Positions 17,602-26,607 are shown, counted from the stretch's first letter. The stretch is DNA of 64,000 nucleotides from an uncultured Clostridia bacterium (GCA_944392945.1 CALXYJ010000001.1:186001-250000), one strand, 5' to 3'. Numbers and translations are program-made. The notes: generated from the letters alone by a model not told the origin.

Positions 17602-19444
17602 AAATGTAAGACCTCCAATGGGAGGTATGAGACGTGGAGCTGGTAGAGTAGTAGAAAAACCAAAAGATTTTAAAGGGACTACAAAAAAGCTATTAAAAAA
17701 TTATTTATCAAAATATAAAATACCAATTATAGTAGTTATTTTATTTGCAGTTGGAAGTACAATATTTTCAATCGTGGGACCAAAGATTTTAGGTAATGCT
17801 ACAACAGAAATTTTTAATGGTGTAATGAATAAGTTATCTGGAGGATCTGGTATAGATTTTGGAAAAATTGGAACAATACTACTTACACTATTAGGATTAT
17901 ATGCTTTAAGTGCTTTATTTTCTTTAATACAAGGTTTTACAATGACTACAGTAACACAAAAAATAACATATAAAATGCGTAATGATTTGGTACACAAAAT
18001 TAATAAATTACCAATGAAATACTTTGATAAGAAAACTCATGGAGAAGTTTTATCTATAATTACAAATGATATAGATACATTATCACAAAACTTAAACCAA
18101 AGTATAACGCAAATTATTACTTCAATTTGTACAATTATTGGTATATTAATAATGATGTTCTCTATCAACTGGTTGATGACAATAGTTTCATTAATTATAT
18201 TACCTGTAACAGCATTTTTAAGTTTTACAATAGTAAAACATTCACAAAAATACTTCAAAGCACAACAAGATTACTTAGGACATGTAAATGGTCAAGTAGA
18301 AGAAGTTTATGGTGGTCACACAATAGTAAAAGTATTTAATGGTGAAGAAAAAGTAACTAAAACATTTGAAGAAGCAAATGATGTATTATATAGATCTGCT
18401 TGGAGATCACAATTTTTATCTGGTTTAATACATCCGGTAACAAACTTTATAGGAAATGTTGGTTATGTTGCAGTTGCAATTTTGGGTGGTTATTTAACAG
18501 TACAAGGCAAAATAGCTGTTGGTGATATACAAAGCTTTATACAATACAATAGACAATTTGTTCAACCAATTACTCAAATTGCACAAATTTCTGGTACATT
18601 GCAATCTATGATTGCTGCTGCAGAAAGAGTATTTGAATTTTTAGAGGAGCCAGAAGAAAAAGAAACTGCAAAAGGAAACATAGACTCATCTAAATTAAAG
18701 GGTAATGTTGTATTTGATCATGTTAACTTTGGATATAATCCAGATAAAACGATTATTAATGATTTTTGTGCAAATGTTAAAGATGGTCAAAAGATTGCTA
18801 TTGTTGGACCTACTGGTGCTGGAAAGACAACTATGGTTAAATTACTAATGAGATTCTATGATGTTAATTCTGGTTCAATCTCTGTTGATGGGCATAACAT
18901 TAAAGATTTTAAGAGATCAGAATTAAGAAAAATGTTTGGTATGGTTTTACAAGATACATGGTTATTCAGTGGAAGTGTTGAAGATAATATTAAATATGGA
19001 AAGCCAGATGCAACAGATAGTGAGGTTATAGAAGCTGCAAAAGCTGCTCATGTGCATCATTTTATAAAAACATTGCCAAAAGGTTATAAATCAGATTTAA
19101 ATGAAGAAACAAGCAATGTATCTGCTGGACAAAAACAATTGTTAACTATAGCAAGAGTTATTTTGGCAAATCCTAAAATACTAATTTTGGATGAAGCTAC
19201 AAGCTCAATAGATACAAGGACAGAGCAACAAATTCAATCTGCAATGGATAACTTAATGAAAGGTAGAACAAGTTTTATTATTGCACATAGATTGTCTACT
19301 ATAAAAAATGCAGATTTAATCTTAGTTATGAACCATGGTGATATTGTAGAACAAGGAACTCATGAAGAGTTATTAGCTAAAAACGGATTTTATGCTGGTT
19401 TATATAACTCACAATTCGAGGAATGTAATGATGAAATAGAATAA
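17588..19444 (+). CDS. ABC exporter half with catalytic ATPase site
   Basis: The 618-residue protein has an N-terminal six-segment membrane domain (residues about 45-330) and an ATPase domain with Walker A GPTGAGKTT, signature VSAGQ, Walker B ILILDEATSSID with the catalytic Glu, and switch His in IIAHRLST. It overlaps the previous gene by 14 bases with AAAGGAGG inside that gene. Together the two genes make a heterodimeric drug or lipid exporter in which this subunit keeps the catalytic Glu. The family pumps drugs, lipids or peptides outward; the substrate is unknown. It is probably controlled by the TetR protein at 14509. Confidence 0.94.
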   Translation: MAENKNVRPPMGGMRRGAGRVVEKPKDFKGTTKKLLKNYLSKYKIPIIVVILFAVGSTIFSIVGPKILGNATTEIFNGVMNKLSGGSGIDFGKIGTILLTLLGLYALSALFSLIQGFTMTTVTQKITYKMRNDLVHKINKLPMKYFDKKTHGEVLSIITNDIDTLSQNLNQSITQIITSICTIIGILIMMFSINWLMTIVSLIILPVTAFLSFTIVKHSQKYFKAQQDYLGHVNGQVEEVYGGHTIVKVFNGEEKVTKTFEEANDVLYRSAWRSQFLSGLIHPVTNFIGNVGYVAVAILGGYLTVQGKIAVGDIQSFIQYNRQFVQPITQIAQISGTLQSMIAAAERVFEFLEEPEEKETAKGNIDSSKLKGNVVFDHVNFGYNPDKTIINDFCANVKDGQKIAIVGPTGAGKTTMVKLLMRFYDVNSGSISVDGHNIKDFKRSELRKMFGMVLQDTWLFSGSVEDNIKYGKPDATDSEVIEAAKAAHVHHFIKTLPKGYKSDLNEETSNVSAGQKQLLTIARVILANPKILILDEATSSIDTRTEQQIQSAMDNLMKGRTSFIIAHRLSTIKNADLILVMNHGDIVEQGTHEELLAKNGFYAGLYNSQFEECNDEIE

Positions 19445-19486
19445 ATTATTATTTATAAAATCACATAGTATAAGACAAAATTTATT

Positions 19487-19515
19487 AAGAGGCTACATTA
19501 ATTGTAGTCTCTTTT
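19487..19515 (+). terminator. Intrinsic terminator of the exporter operon
   Basis: AAGAGGCTACA (19487-19497) pairs with TGTAGTCTCTT (19503-19513), one G-U pair, followed by a T run. Confidence 0.9.
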
Positions 19516-19616
19516 TTTATATAGTAAGAAGTTTTTTCTGGTAGGAAAAATCTATACATATATAATTCTGTACATGCGGTGGAATCACTTCTCTTATAGA
19601 AACTACATCTTAAATC

Positions 19617-19645
19617 TTGTATCTTAAATTTTATAATGATATAAT
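19617..19645 (+). promoter_or_regulatory. Sigma-A promoter of cassette B
   Basis: TTGTAT (19617-19622) and TATAAT (19640-19645) are 17 bases apart. A small hairpin (AGAGC/GCTCT, 19684-19697) lies in the untranslated leader. Confidence 0.7.
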
Positions 19646-19714
19646 CATAAAAATAAAAACTGTTGCAAAACAAGAAAGGGAGAAGAGCACATGCTCTCTC
19701 AAAAGGGAAAAACT

Positions 19715-20158
19715 ATGAAAGTAGTAATTAACACCAAGAAACTCGATAGTTTTAAGTTTAAGCCAACAGAATTTAAAAATCTTGGAAATCCATTGGAGCT
19801 TAATCCTAATCGGGAATTTCAGGTAAAAAAAGTTTTAACTATGCCGTGCGGAGTATGCTATAAGCTGGCGTTATACAGTCGGCCATTTGATGAAGACTTC
19901 TTCTTCGTTACAGATGTGGAAGATAAGAAGGTCTATGTTGTACCAAATATCTATACAATTGTGGAAGATGCAATAACATCTGACACAATAATGAAAGCTG
20001 ATACGCTAAATCCGGTAAGAGATATGGTAAACTTACAGAAATCATCTCGAGTCGAAAAAGCATTTAAGTGTGATTATCTCAATGAATGGATGTTTTATCT
20101 TGAGGGATATGAGCGACCGATTATGCAGCGGTATGTCGCAGTAAGCAGTGCTATGTAA
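19715..20158 (+). CDS. Orphan cassette B: protein of unknown function
   Basis: The 147-residue protein is not recognised. It has no signal peptide or membrane segment and appears mixed alpha/beta, with a Cys pair in MPCGVCYKLALYSRPF and a C-terminal part KAFKCDYLNEWMFYLEGYERP. Codons such as CGG, CTC, CTG, CCG and GCG are used freely, unlike the AT-biased neighbours. Two starts compete: ATG 19691 (AAGGGAG upstream) and ATG 19715 (AAAAGGGA six bases upstream). The second is chosen because the first sits in the loop of a hairpin. It has its own promoter and a strong terminator and lies alone between two operons. Confidence 0.65.
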   Translation: MKVVINTKKLDSFKFKPTEFKNLGNPLELNPNREFQVKKVLTMPCGVCYKLALYSRPFDEDFFFVTDVEDKKVYVVPNIYTIVEDAITSDTIMKADTLNPVRDMVNLQKSSRVEKAFKCDYLNEWMFYLEGYERPIMQRYVAVSSAM

Positions 20159-20180
20159 CAATGTACCAATTATTTAAAAC

Positions 20181-20217
20181 AAACGGGAGGATGGTCTTGG
20201 ACCATCCTTCCGTTTTC
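20181..20217 (+). terminator. Intrinsic terminator of cassette B
   Basis: AAACGGGAGGATGGTC pairs with GACCATCCTTCCGTTT around a TTG loop, followed by T residues. It is unusually GC-rich for this region. Confidence 0.9.
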
Positions 20218-20294
20218 TAAAATATATAATTATTCTAAAATTGTTGAAATATAAAATAATTATTAGTAAAATTATAACATAAAGGGGGAATATT

Positions 20295-21443
20295 ATGAAA
20301 AAGAAAATCTTAATTATAATAGGAGTTATTATATTAATTGCATTAATAGCTTTGGGAGTTATGTTATTTTTAGATTTTAAAGAAGAAGATAAATTAAAAG
20401 AAGAATTACAAGAAATATCTAATTTATCAAATGAAACTAATATAAATACAGAAGAAATTAAAGCAAGATTAAGCAGAAGGATTTCAAGAGGAGATTATTT
20501 AAAGGTAGAAGACGCATATAAAGAATATCTTACAGATGCATTAAATAATATTACCAATATTTATTCTATATTAAATGATTCAAAAATAGAAAATTTATTA
20601 TCAATAGAAAATTATAAAAACGACGGTCCAGAATTTACAGAAACAAAAGAATATATTAATAATACTAAGGAGGAACTTCAAAATCTAAAGAATGAATATA
20701 CAAGTCTTTTTACAGAAGAAAAAATTATGTCATATATAAATAATAAAAATGTAGATGAGTATTATATAGATTTTTATAAGGATGAATTAATGGGAATTCC
20801 AGAAAAAGAAGATCAGACAGTAGAAAGGGAGATAGATGGTGTTATAAAAATTTTAGATAGCTCTAATACAATTATAGATTTTTTAATTAATAATAAGGAT
20901 AACTGGAAAATAGAAAATGAAAATATAGTATTTGCAAATCAAGAATTAACAAATGAATTTTTAGAAAATATAGATAATATGCTTAATAATATTCCAGGTA
21001 CTTATTTGGAAAAAGATTTCGGAACATATGAAATACCAGTAGATTGGATGGAAAGTAAAACACATTCTACAGAAAATAAATTTTTCTATGTAAAAGAAGG
21101 AGAAGATGATGAAGAAAAACCCAATAATATTTCTATAAATGTAGGAAGCAACAACTATTCAGAAGATGAACACGAAAGCTTTAGGAATGCCATAATAAAT
21201 CAATTATCTATGCAAGTTGGAAATGACGAAAATGTAGAGGTAACTGCAAATGGTTCAAATACAACAAATGGGTATATTGTTTATACATTTAATATAATAG
21301 AGAAAGATGAAAACATAACTACAACACAATATTATATTATAGGGGATCATAAATATGTTTTAGTTCAAGAAACTAAATTTATGGATTCAGAGGAAACAGA
21401 TGATGCAGCGCAAAAGATTATAGATACTTTTAAATGGAAATAA
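20295..21443 (+). CDS. Membrane-anchored extracellular protein of unknown function
   Basis: The 382-residue protein starts with KKK and one long hydrophobic segment (residues about 4-28, ILIIIGVIILIALIALGVML), so it is anchored with most of its mass outside. Residues 30-220 are rich in Glu, Lys and Asn and predicted mainly helical, with coiled-coil character. Residues about 235-382 look beta-rich (YEIPVDWMESKTHSTENKFF ... YYIIGDHKYVLVQETK), somewhat like PsbP or lipoprotein-type modules. No known family is assigned. AAAGGGGGA precedes the start. It begins a three-gene group (20295-22962) of envelope proteins. Confidence 0.7.
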   Translation: MKKKILIIIGVIILIALIALGVMLFLDFKEEDKLKEELQEISNLSNETNINTEEIKARLSRRISRGDYLKVEDAYKEYLTDALNNITNIYSILNDSKIENLLSIENYKNDGPEFTETKEYINNTKEELQNLKNEYTSLFTEEKIMSYINNKNVDEYYIDFYKDELMGIPEKEDQTVEREIDGVIKILDSSNTIIDFLINNKDNWKIENENIVFANQELTNEFLENIDNMLNNIPGTYLEKDFGTYEIPVDWMESKTHSTENKFFYVKEGEDDEEKPNNISINVGSNNYSEDEHESFRNAIINQLSMQVGNDENVEVTANGSNTTNGYIVYTFNIIEKDENITTTQYYIIGDHKYVLVQETKFMDSEETDDAAQKIIDTFKWK

Positions 21444-21467
21444 AATAGAAAATAAGTAGGGTATAAA

Positions 21468-22241
21468 ATGAAAAATAAAAGAATAATTATTCAAGAATAC
21501 GAACCAAAGAAAATATATAAAAAGTATAAATCTTTTATATATAGAAATACTGAATTTATATATAATGGAGACAATGCAGAAATAAAAGAAATTGTAAAAA
21601 TATTAAACATTAAGTCAAAGATGAAAAGATTAGAATATATTTTTGATGAATCTTGTAAAGAGATAGATCAAAAGTTTGCAGGAAAAAATATATGTGATTT
21701 TAAGTGTAATCAGTGTATTGTACAAAGAAAAAACAATTCTAAAGAAGTAAATGGTTGTTGTAGAGTATGCAGATTTCAAGGAGAAAATGGATGTAAATCT
21801 AGCAATTTGCCATGTAAACTTTTTTTCTGCCCTGAAATACAAAAAAATTATGAAATAATAAAATTAAAAGATTTAAGATTAACAAAATTACTTACAAAAA
21901 GGCAAAGATTAATTTTAAAATTTGACTTATTTTCTTCTAGAGAAGAAATTTTAATGGATTTATATATAGGTATTGCGACGATAGCTGCTTTTAGAGAATT
22001 ATATTCATTAATAAAGAATTCGTTATTTTTAATTTTTAAAAATAAATATAATAAAAAATATAATTTTAAAATTAAGTATTTAGTTATAATATTAACTTTA
22101 GCTTTATTGGCTATGTTTGCTGTTTATCACCCAATAATGCCAATCATTATCATTGGTGTGGGGATATTAGAAGATTTTTTTATAAAAATAATTAAAATAA
22201 AAAATAGGGGGATTTATAATGAAAAATTCAAAGAATATTAA
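21468..22241 (+). CDS. Cys-rich membrane protein of unknown function
   Basis: The 257-residue protein has a cluster of Cys in its middle (CDFKCNQC, CCRVCRFQGENGC, LPCKLFFC, residues about 78-123), enough for two or more zinc or iron-sulfur sites. A weak hydrophobic stretch near residue 165 and a clear C-terminal one (residues about 200-238, YLVIILTLALLAMF and PIIIIGVGILEDF) follow. The soluble N-terminus is basic. I do not recognise the family. Its last 23 bases overlap the next gene, which suggests coupled translation with the SpaA-like protein. Confidence 0.65.
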   Translation: MKNKRIIIQEYEPKKIYKKYKSFIYRNTEFIYNGDNAEIKEIVKILNIKSKMKRLEYIFDESCKEIDQKFAGKNICDFKCNQCIVQRKNNSKEVNGCCRVCRFQGENGCKSSNLPCKLFFCPEIQKNYEIIKLKDLRLTKLLTKRQRLILKFDLFSSREEILMDLYIGIATIAAFRELYSLIKNSLFLIFKNKYNKKYNFKIKYLVIILTLALLAMFAVYHPIMPIIIIGVGILEDFFIKIIKIKNRGIYNEKFKEY

Positions 22242-22962
22242 AATAATAATAAGTATAATAATTTTGATAATAATTGCAATTGCAGTAGTTTTTATATTAA
22301 AAAATATTTCAAATAATAATAGTACAAATGAAACCAATTCCGTAAATGAAAACGCAATAAATGAAAACATTATTAACGAAGAAGTTATAAATATAGAAAG
22401 TACAACGGCAGATTATGGAGCTGCTAATGTATATGCTAAGGATGAAAATGGAGATATAATAGCAGGGGCAAAATTTAGTTTAGTAAAAAAAGAAACAGGA
22501 GAGGTAATTACAAAAGAAGATGTGGAATCTGGTTTAGATGGTAAGGTTAGATTTGTAAATGTTCCTGTTGGTGAATACGAAATTATAGCTAAAGAAGCTC
22601 CTAAGGGATACGAAATACAAGATGAAAAAATAGATTTAGTTATAAATAAAGCTCAAGATACAAATGCAGACTTAATATTTAATAGAGTTAGAGCAACAAT
22701 AGTTGTAGAAACAAAAGATGAGGAAGAAAACTTTATTCAAGGTGCTAAGTTCGTTTTATATAATGATGAAGGAGAAGATATTCAACATATAACATCTGAT
22801 TCAGAAGGATATTGTGGTGTAAGAGATCTACCACTTGGAAAATATTATATAGAAGTAGAATCTCTACCAGAAGGTTATACAACTAACATGGATAGAACAG
22901 AAATAAATTTAGAAAATGAAGATCAGGTGCTTTTATTTAAAGTTACATTAAATAAGCAATAA
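22219..22962 (+). CDS. Membrane-anchored protein with two SpaA/Cna_B-like domains
   Basis: The 247-residue protein has an N-terminal membrane segment (residues about 8-28), an Asn/Glu-rich linker, and two prealbumin-like (SpaA, Cna_B type) domains. The first spans about residues 70-155 (GAKFSLVKKETGEV ... VPVGEYEIIAKEAPKGYE) and the second about 160-240 (QGAKFVLYNDEGEDI ... LPLGKYYIEVESLPEGY). The AP-x-GY endings and the GAKF Lys are typical of pilin modules that form isopeptide bonds. There is no LPXTG, so the N-terminal segment is the anchor. AGGGGG precedes the start. A role in the cell surface is inferred. Confidence 0.8.
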   Translation: MKNSKNIKIIISIIILIIIAIAVVFILKNISNNNSTNETNSVNENAINENIINEEVINIESTTADYGAANVYAKDENGDIIAGAKFSLVKKETGEVITKEDVESGLDGKVRFVNVPVGEYEIIAKEAPKGYEIQDEKIDLVINKAQDTNADLIFNRVRATIVVETKDEEENFIQGAKFVLYNDEGEDIQHITSDSEGYCGVRDLPLGKYYIEVESLPEGYTTNMDRTEINLENEDQVLLFKVTLNKQ

Positions 22963-23003
22963 ACTTTAGCAATTAAACAATTTTTAGATATGATAAAAAA
23001 CTA

Positions 23004-23034
23004 TTGACTTAAACTTAACTCTAAGTGATATATA
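23004..23034 (+). promoter_or_regulatory. MerR-type promoter with 19-base spacer
   Basis: TTGACT (23004-23009) and TATATA (23029-23034) are 19 bases apart. The spacer holds a dyad, CTTAAACTTAACTCTAAG (23008-23025), very close to the operators of NmlR/AdhR-type MerR regulators. Long spacers of this kind need a bound MerR activator to work. Confidence 0.65.
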
Positions 23035-23088
23035 ATAATAAAATTAAGAAAAAATAGTATAATAATATCATTAAAGGAGGAAGATAGA

Positions 23089-23973
23089 ATGTCTAAAGCT
23101 AAAGTATATTTTACAAAAGAGATTACACCAGAAAGTGTAGTAAAAATGTATGAAAAATTAGGAAAGGAACTAACAGGTAATGTAGCTGTAAAATTACATT
23201 CAGGGGAAGAAGGAAATCAAAATTACATTAGACCAGAATTTGTAAAAGCAATTGTAGAAAGAGTTAATGGTACTGTAATAGAATGTAATACAGCATATGA
23301 GGGAGCAAGAAATTATACAGATAAACATAAAAAATTATTAGCTGATCATGGTTGGACTAAATATTTCAATGTGGACCTTATGGATGCAGAAGGAGATGAT
23401 ATGGTTCTAGAAATACCAAACGGAAAAATTCTTAAAGAAAATTTTGTTGGTAAGAACATGAAAAATTATGATTCTATGTTAGTACTTTCACATTTTAAAG
23501 GACATCCAATGGGTGGATATGGAGGAGCATTAAAACAATTATCAATAGGATGTGCTTCATCAGAAGGAAAATCTTGGATTCATTCAGCAGGAAAATTAAA
23601 GGATCAAACAATCTTATGGGAGAATTTACCAGAACAAGATAAATTTTTAGAGTCAATGGCAGATGCAGCTTCATCAGTAGTAAATTATTTTAAAGGAAAT
23701 ATGGCATTTATAAATGTTATGTGTAATTTATCTGTTGATTGTGATTGTTGTGCTGTTGCAGAAGATCCTTGTATGAAAGATATAGGAATTTTAGCAAGTC
23801 TAGATCCTATTGCAGTTGATAAAGCTTGTATAGATTTAATATATAATTCAAAAGATCCAGGAAGAGATCATTTCGTAGAAAGAGTAGAAAGACAACATGG
23901 AACACATACAATAGAAGCAGCAGAAGAGCTTGGATTTGGAACAACAGATTATGAATTAATTTCAGTAGATTAA
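23089..23973 (+). CDS. DUF362 domain protein, probable metal or iron-sulfur protein
   Basis: The 294-residue protein shows the DUF362 pattern: VAVKLHSGEEGN, VIECNTAYEGAR, LSHFKGHPMGGYGGALKQL, GCASSEGK and LDPIAVDKACIDLI. A Cys cluster (NLSVDCDCCAVAEDPCMKD, residues about 216-234) could bind a metal. Many DUF362 proteins carry a ferredoxin-like 2[4Fe-4S] domain; none is present here. The biochemical role of the family is not established. AAGGAGGA precedes the start. A MerR-like promoter upstream suggests induction by thiol or electrophile stress. Confidence 0.88.
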   Translation: MSKAKVYFTKEITPESVVKMYEKLGKELTGNVAVKLHSGEEGNQNYIRPEFVKAIVERVNGTVIECNTAYEGARNYTDKHKKLLADHGWTKYFNVDLMDAEGDDMVLEIPNGKILKENFVGKNMKNYDSMLVLSHFKGHPMGGYGGALKQLSIGCASSEGKSWIHSAGKLKDQTILWENLPEQDKFLESMADAASSVVNYFKGNMAFINVMCNLSVDCDCCAVAEDPCMKDIGILASLDPIAVDKACIDLIYNSKDPGRDHFVERVERQHGTHTIEAAEELGFGTTDYELISVD

Positions 23974-23990
23974 TATTAATAAGGAGAATT

Positions 23991-24029
23991 TAAGGACATA
24001 TTCAAAAATATTGTTTGGGTATGTCCTTA
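23991..24029. repeat. Inverted repeat after the DUF362 gene
   Basis: TAAGGACATA (23991-24000) pairs with TATGTCCTTA (24020-24029). The hairpin is followed by A, not T, so it may terminate poorly; a further TATATCCTTAAAT lies near 24078. It may be the remnant of a mobile palindrome. Confidence 0.6.
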
Positions 24030-24187
24030 AAAAATTGCCATTAAGCTATTAATTTTTTTATTAATCGTAGTTATTAGTATATCCTTAAATTAACTTATAT
24101 CCGAATTTTTACTTAAGCTCTTGATTTTGGAGTTATTAATATAGTATAAATAAATTATATTTTTATGTAATTAGAAGGAATGATATT

Positions 24188-24859
24188 ATGTCAAAAATTT
24201 TGATTGTAGAAGATGATAAAAAGTTAAGAGAAGAACTAAAGATCTTTCTAGAAAAACATGGATATGAAATAAGTATATTAGAAAATTTTGAAAATGCGAT
24301 AAAAGATATTTTGGAATCAAATTCGGATTTAGTGTTATTAGATATAAATTTACCATATATGGATGGAGAATATATTTGCAAAGAAATTAGAAAAGTATCA
24401 AATGTGCCAATTATTATGGTAACTAGCAGGGATAATGAATTGGACGAACTTTTAAGTATAAATAATGGTGCAGATCAATATATTACTAAACCATATAATA
24501 TTCAAATATTACTTGTAAAAATAGAAAGATTATTAAAAAGAAGTATGGATAACCAAACAAATCAAAATAAAATCGATTGTGGAAAATTCATTTTAAATAT
24601 TTCTAAAAGTGTGATAGAAAAAGGTAATGAAACTATAGAATTAACAAAAAATGAGTTAAAAATCTTACATTTTCTTGTTTTGAATAAGGGAAAAATTGTA
24701 TCTAGAAATGATATTATGGATTATTTATGGGATAGTGAAAGTTTTGTAGATGATAACACTCTTACAGTTAATATTAAAAGGTTAAGAACCAAGTTAGAAG
24801 AAATTGGATTAAAAGATGAAATAGAAACAAAAAGAGGATTGGGGTATATTTTAAAATGA
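24188..24859 (+). CDS. OmpR-family response regulator, BceR-like
   Basis: The 223-residue regulator has a receiver domain (EDD at 8-10, phospho-acceptor Asp in LVLLDINLPYMDG, Thr in MVTSRD, Lys in ITKPYN) and a C-terminal winged helix (LTKNELKILHFLV ... DDNTLTVNIKRLRTKL ... IETKRGLGYIL). It overlaps the sensor kinase gene by four bases. With the adjacent kinase and the BceAB-like transporter further on, it most likely controls a peptide-antibiotic resistance pump. A promoter-like TTGATT/TATAAA pair lies at about 24121-24150. Confidence 0.92.
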   Translation: MSKILIVEDDKKLREELKIFLEKHGYEISILENFENAIKDILESNSDLVLLDINLPYMDGEYICKEIRKVSNVPIIMVTSRDNELDELLSINNGADQYITKPYNIQILLVKIERLLKRSMDNQTNQNKIDCGKFILNISKSVIEKGNETIELTKNELKILHFLVLNKGKIVSRNDIMDYLWDSESFVDDNTLTVNIKRLRTKLEEIGLKDEIETKRGLGYILK

Positions 24860-25872
24860 TTTTTAAAAATTTTCTAAAAGATAAAATATTATATATTATT
24901 TTATTAATTTTTGCTGTTATAACTATAGAAATATTTTTATTACCATATAATATTAAACTGTATATAAGATTATATATTGCAATATCAATTTTTCTTACAT
25001 TTGTAATAGCATTTTTGATGGAATATCATACAAAGAAGAAATATTATGATACTATAAAAAGTAGAATTAGAGAGTTAGAAGAACAATATTTAATTATGGA
25101 AGTACTTCCTCAGCCCACATTTTTAGAATCTAAAATTTTAGATGATATAATACATGATATTGCTAAGTCAATGCTAGAAAATGTGAATAAATACAAATAT
25201 CTTCAAGAAGATTATAAGGATTTTATAGAATTATGGATTCACGAAATAAAAATACCAATTGCAACGAGCAAAATGATTATTGAAAATAATAAGAATGATG
25301 TTACAGAGAGCATAAATGAAGAATTAGACAAAATAGATAATTACACAGAACAAGCTCTTTACTATGCACGAAGTAATACTGTGGAAAAAGATTATATAAT
25401 AAGAAGAATAAATTTAAAAGATATTGTAAATGCTAGTATTTTAAAAAATAAATTACAATTAATTCAAAATAGGATTGCTATTAATTTAAAAGATTTAGAT
25501 AAATATGTTTATACAGATAGTAAATGGTGCATTTTTATAATAAATCAAATTATTCAAAATTCTATAAAATATACTAAGTCAAATGATAAAAAAATTGATG
25601 TATGGGCAAAAGATGAAAAAGAAAGGCTTATTTTATACATAAAAGATAATGGAATAGGTATAGATAAATCAGATATTTCCAGAGTATTTGAAAAGGGATT
25701 TACCGGAAAGAATGGGCGATTGCAGGGGAAAAAATCTACTGGGATTGGTTTATATTTATGTAAAAAGTTATGTGATAAATTGGGAATAGGTTTAGAATTA
25801 AATTCTGAAAAAAATGTGGGAACAGAAGTAAAATTAGTATTTCCAGTTGGAAGTTTTAACAATTTTAAATAG
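24856..25872 (+). CDS. BceS-like sensor histidine kinase
   Basis: The 338-residue kinase has two membrane segments close together (residues about 11-28 and 36-55) with almost no outside loop, the intramembrane-sensing layout. The phospho-His lies in FIELWIHEIKIP, the N-box in NQIIQNSIKYT, and the ATP lid in DNGIGIDKSDISRVFEKGFTG and GKKSTGIGLYL. Such kinases sense bacitracin-like peptides through their partner transporter rather than directly. The expected transporter genes are not adjacent but start at 27232, after two foreign-looking genes. Confidence 0.92.
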   Translation: MIFKNFLKDKILYIILLIFAVITIEIFLLPYNIKLYIRLYIAISIFLTFVIAFLMEYHTKKKYYDTIKSRIRELEEQYLIMEVLPQPTFLESKILDDIIHDIAKSMLENVNKYKYLQEDYKDFIELWIHEIKIPIATSKMIIENNKNDVTESINEELDKIDNYTEQALYYARSNTVEKDYIIRRINLKDIVNASILKNKLQLIQNRIAINLKDLDKYVYTDSKWCIFIINQIIQNSIKYTKSNDKKIDVWAKDEKERLILYIKDNGIGIDKSDISRVFEKGFTGKNGRLQGKKSTGIGLYLCKKLCDKLGIGLELNSEKNVGTEVKLVFPVGSFNNFK

Positions 25873-25901
25873 TTGAATTTTAATCTAAAATATTATATAG
25901 T
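25873..25901 (+). promoter_or_regulatory. Sigma-A promoter of cassette C
   Basis: TTGAAT (25873-25878) and TATAGT (25896-25901) are 17 bases apart, starting right after the kinase stop codon. Confidence 0.6.
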
Positions 25902-25943
25902 ATCTCCAAAACATGTTGAAAAAAACACGAGAGGAGAATATTT

Positions 25944-26330
25944 ATGAAAGATTTTCAAGAATATCGGAATCGTAAACTCTTACAAAATGCGTATTATGCT
26001 GGTCAAATAATTATTACGTTATACTCTACCGAAGAAAAAAGAAGTTGGGAGTTGTTTCATGATTTGGATGAAGATGATGAAATAATACAGGGTATACTCG
26101 AGAATATATTTGTATCATTGATAAAGTCTGAATGGGAAAAACAGAGCGAAGAAAAAGAAGTAATAATTAGAGAAGAGAAGCTGGCGGATTTGGAAGATGG
26201 AGATTATGTGATTTATATCTATTTGCATGTAAAGGAAGATGACATATTTTTTGAGATTGATCCAATAGTAGATGTTGAATCAATTCTTCCGTTGTTACTT
26301 GTAATTATAAGTACTATGAAAAATACATAA
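25944..26330 (+). CDS. Orphan cassette C: acidic protein of unknown function
   Basis: The 128-residue protein is acidic (ELFHDLDEDDEIIQ, HVKEDDIFFEIDP) and predicted alpha/beta, with a hydrophobic C-terminal stretch (ILPLLLVIIST) that is short for a membrane segment. No family is recognised. Codons CGG, CGT, CTC, CTG, ACC, GCG and CCG mark it off from the neighbouring bce genes. GAGAGGAG precedes the ATG. It has its own promoter and a perfect 17-base-pair terminator and sits between the BceRS-like and BceAB-like halves of a module normally kept together. Confidence 0.65.
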   Translation: MKDFQEYRNRKLLQNAYYAGQIIITLYSTEEKRSWELFHDLDEDDEIIQGILENIFVSLIKSEWEKQSEEKEVIIREEKLADLEDGDYVIYIYLHVKEDDIFFEIDPIVDVESILPLLLVIISTMKNT

Positions 26331-26343
26331 TAGATCTATTAAA

Positions 26344-26392
26344 AAAGATAGCCAAAATGATTAGATTTCTATCATTTTGGCTATCTTTTTTT
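26344..26392 (+). terminator. Intrinsic terminator of cassette C
   Basis: A perfect 17-base-pair stem (26344-26360 with 26372-26388; arm AAAGATAGCCAAAATGA) is followed by a run of T. Confidence 0.93.
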
Positions 26393-26541
26393 TATTTATA
26401 AATACAATAATTTTAACCTAAATTAGTAAAGTAAAAAAAGCGAGATAAGAGAGGACAGAGATATAACTGTACTAATGCTTCAAATTCAAAAATGATAATG
26501 TAAAACATACATATTTTATATCATGAAATATAAAAGAAATC

Positions 26542-26607
26542 AATAAGATTTTTAAATGGTACAAGAACCTGACGGTTCATTGCACCATTTAAAGCTAAAA
26601 TCTTATT
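26542..26607 (-). terminator. Long multi-part hairpin after cassette D
   Basis: Three nested stems separated by internal loops: AATAAGATTTT with AAAATCTTATT (outer), TAAATGGT with ACCATTTA (middle), GAACC with GGTTC (inner, loop TGAC). On the minus strand it lies 29 bases after the D stop and ends in a T-rich stretch, so it may terminate D. The internal loops are unusual for a terminator. Confidence 0.6.

Noticed and set aside
19485-19673. Minus-strand frame of 62 codons before cassette B
   Set aside because: It runs through a terminator and the cassette B promoter and has no ribosome site or recognisable motif.
23991-24029. Hairpin considered as a terminator of the DUF362 gene
   Set aside because: No T run follows the stem on the + strand, so it is listed only as an inverted repeat.
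26542-26607. Hairpin considered as an integron attC site
   Set aside because: The conserved core-site ends are not seen, no integrase gene is in the window, and the other cassettes carry ordinary terminators instead.
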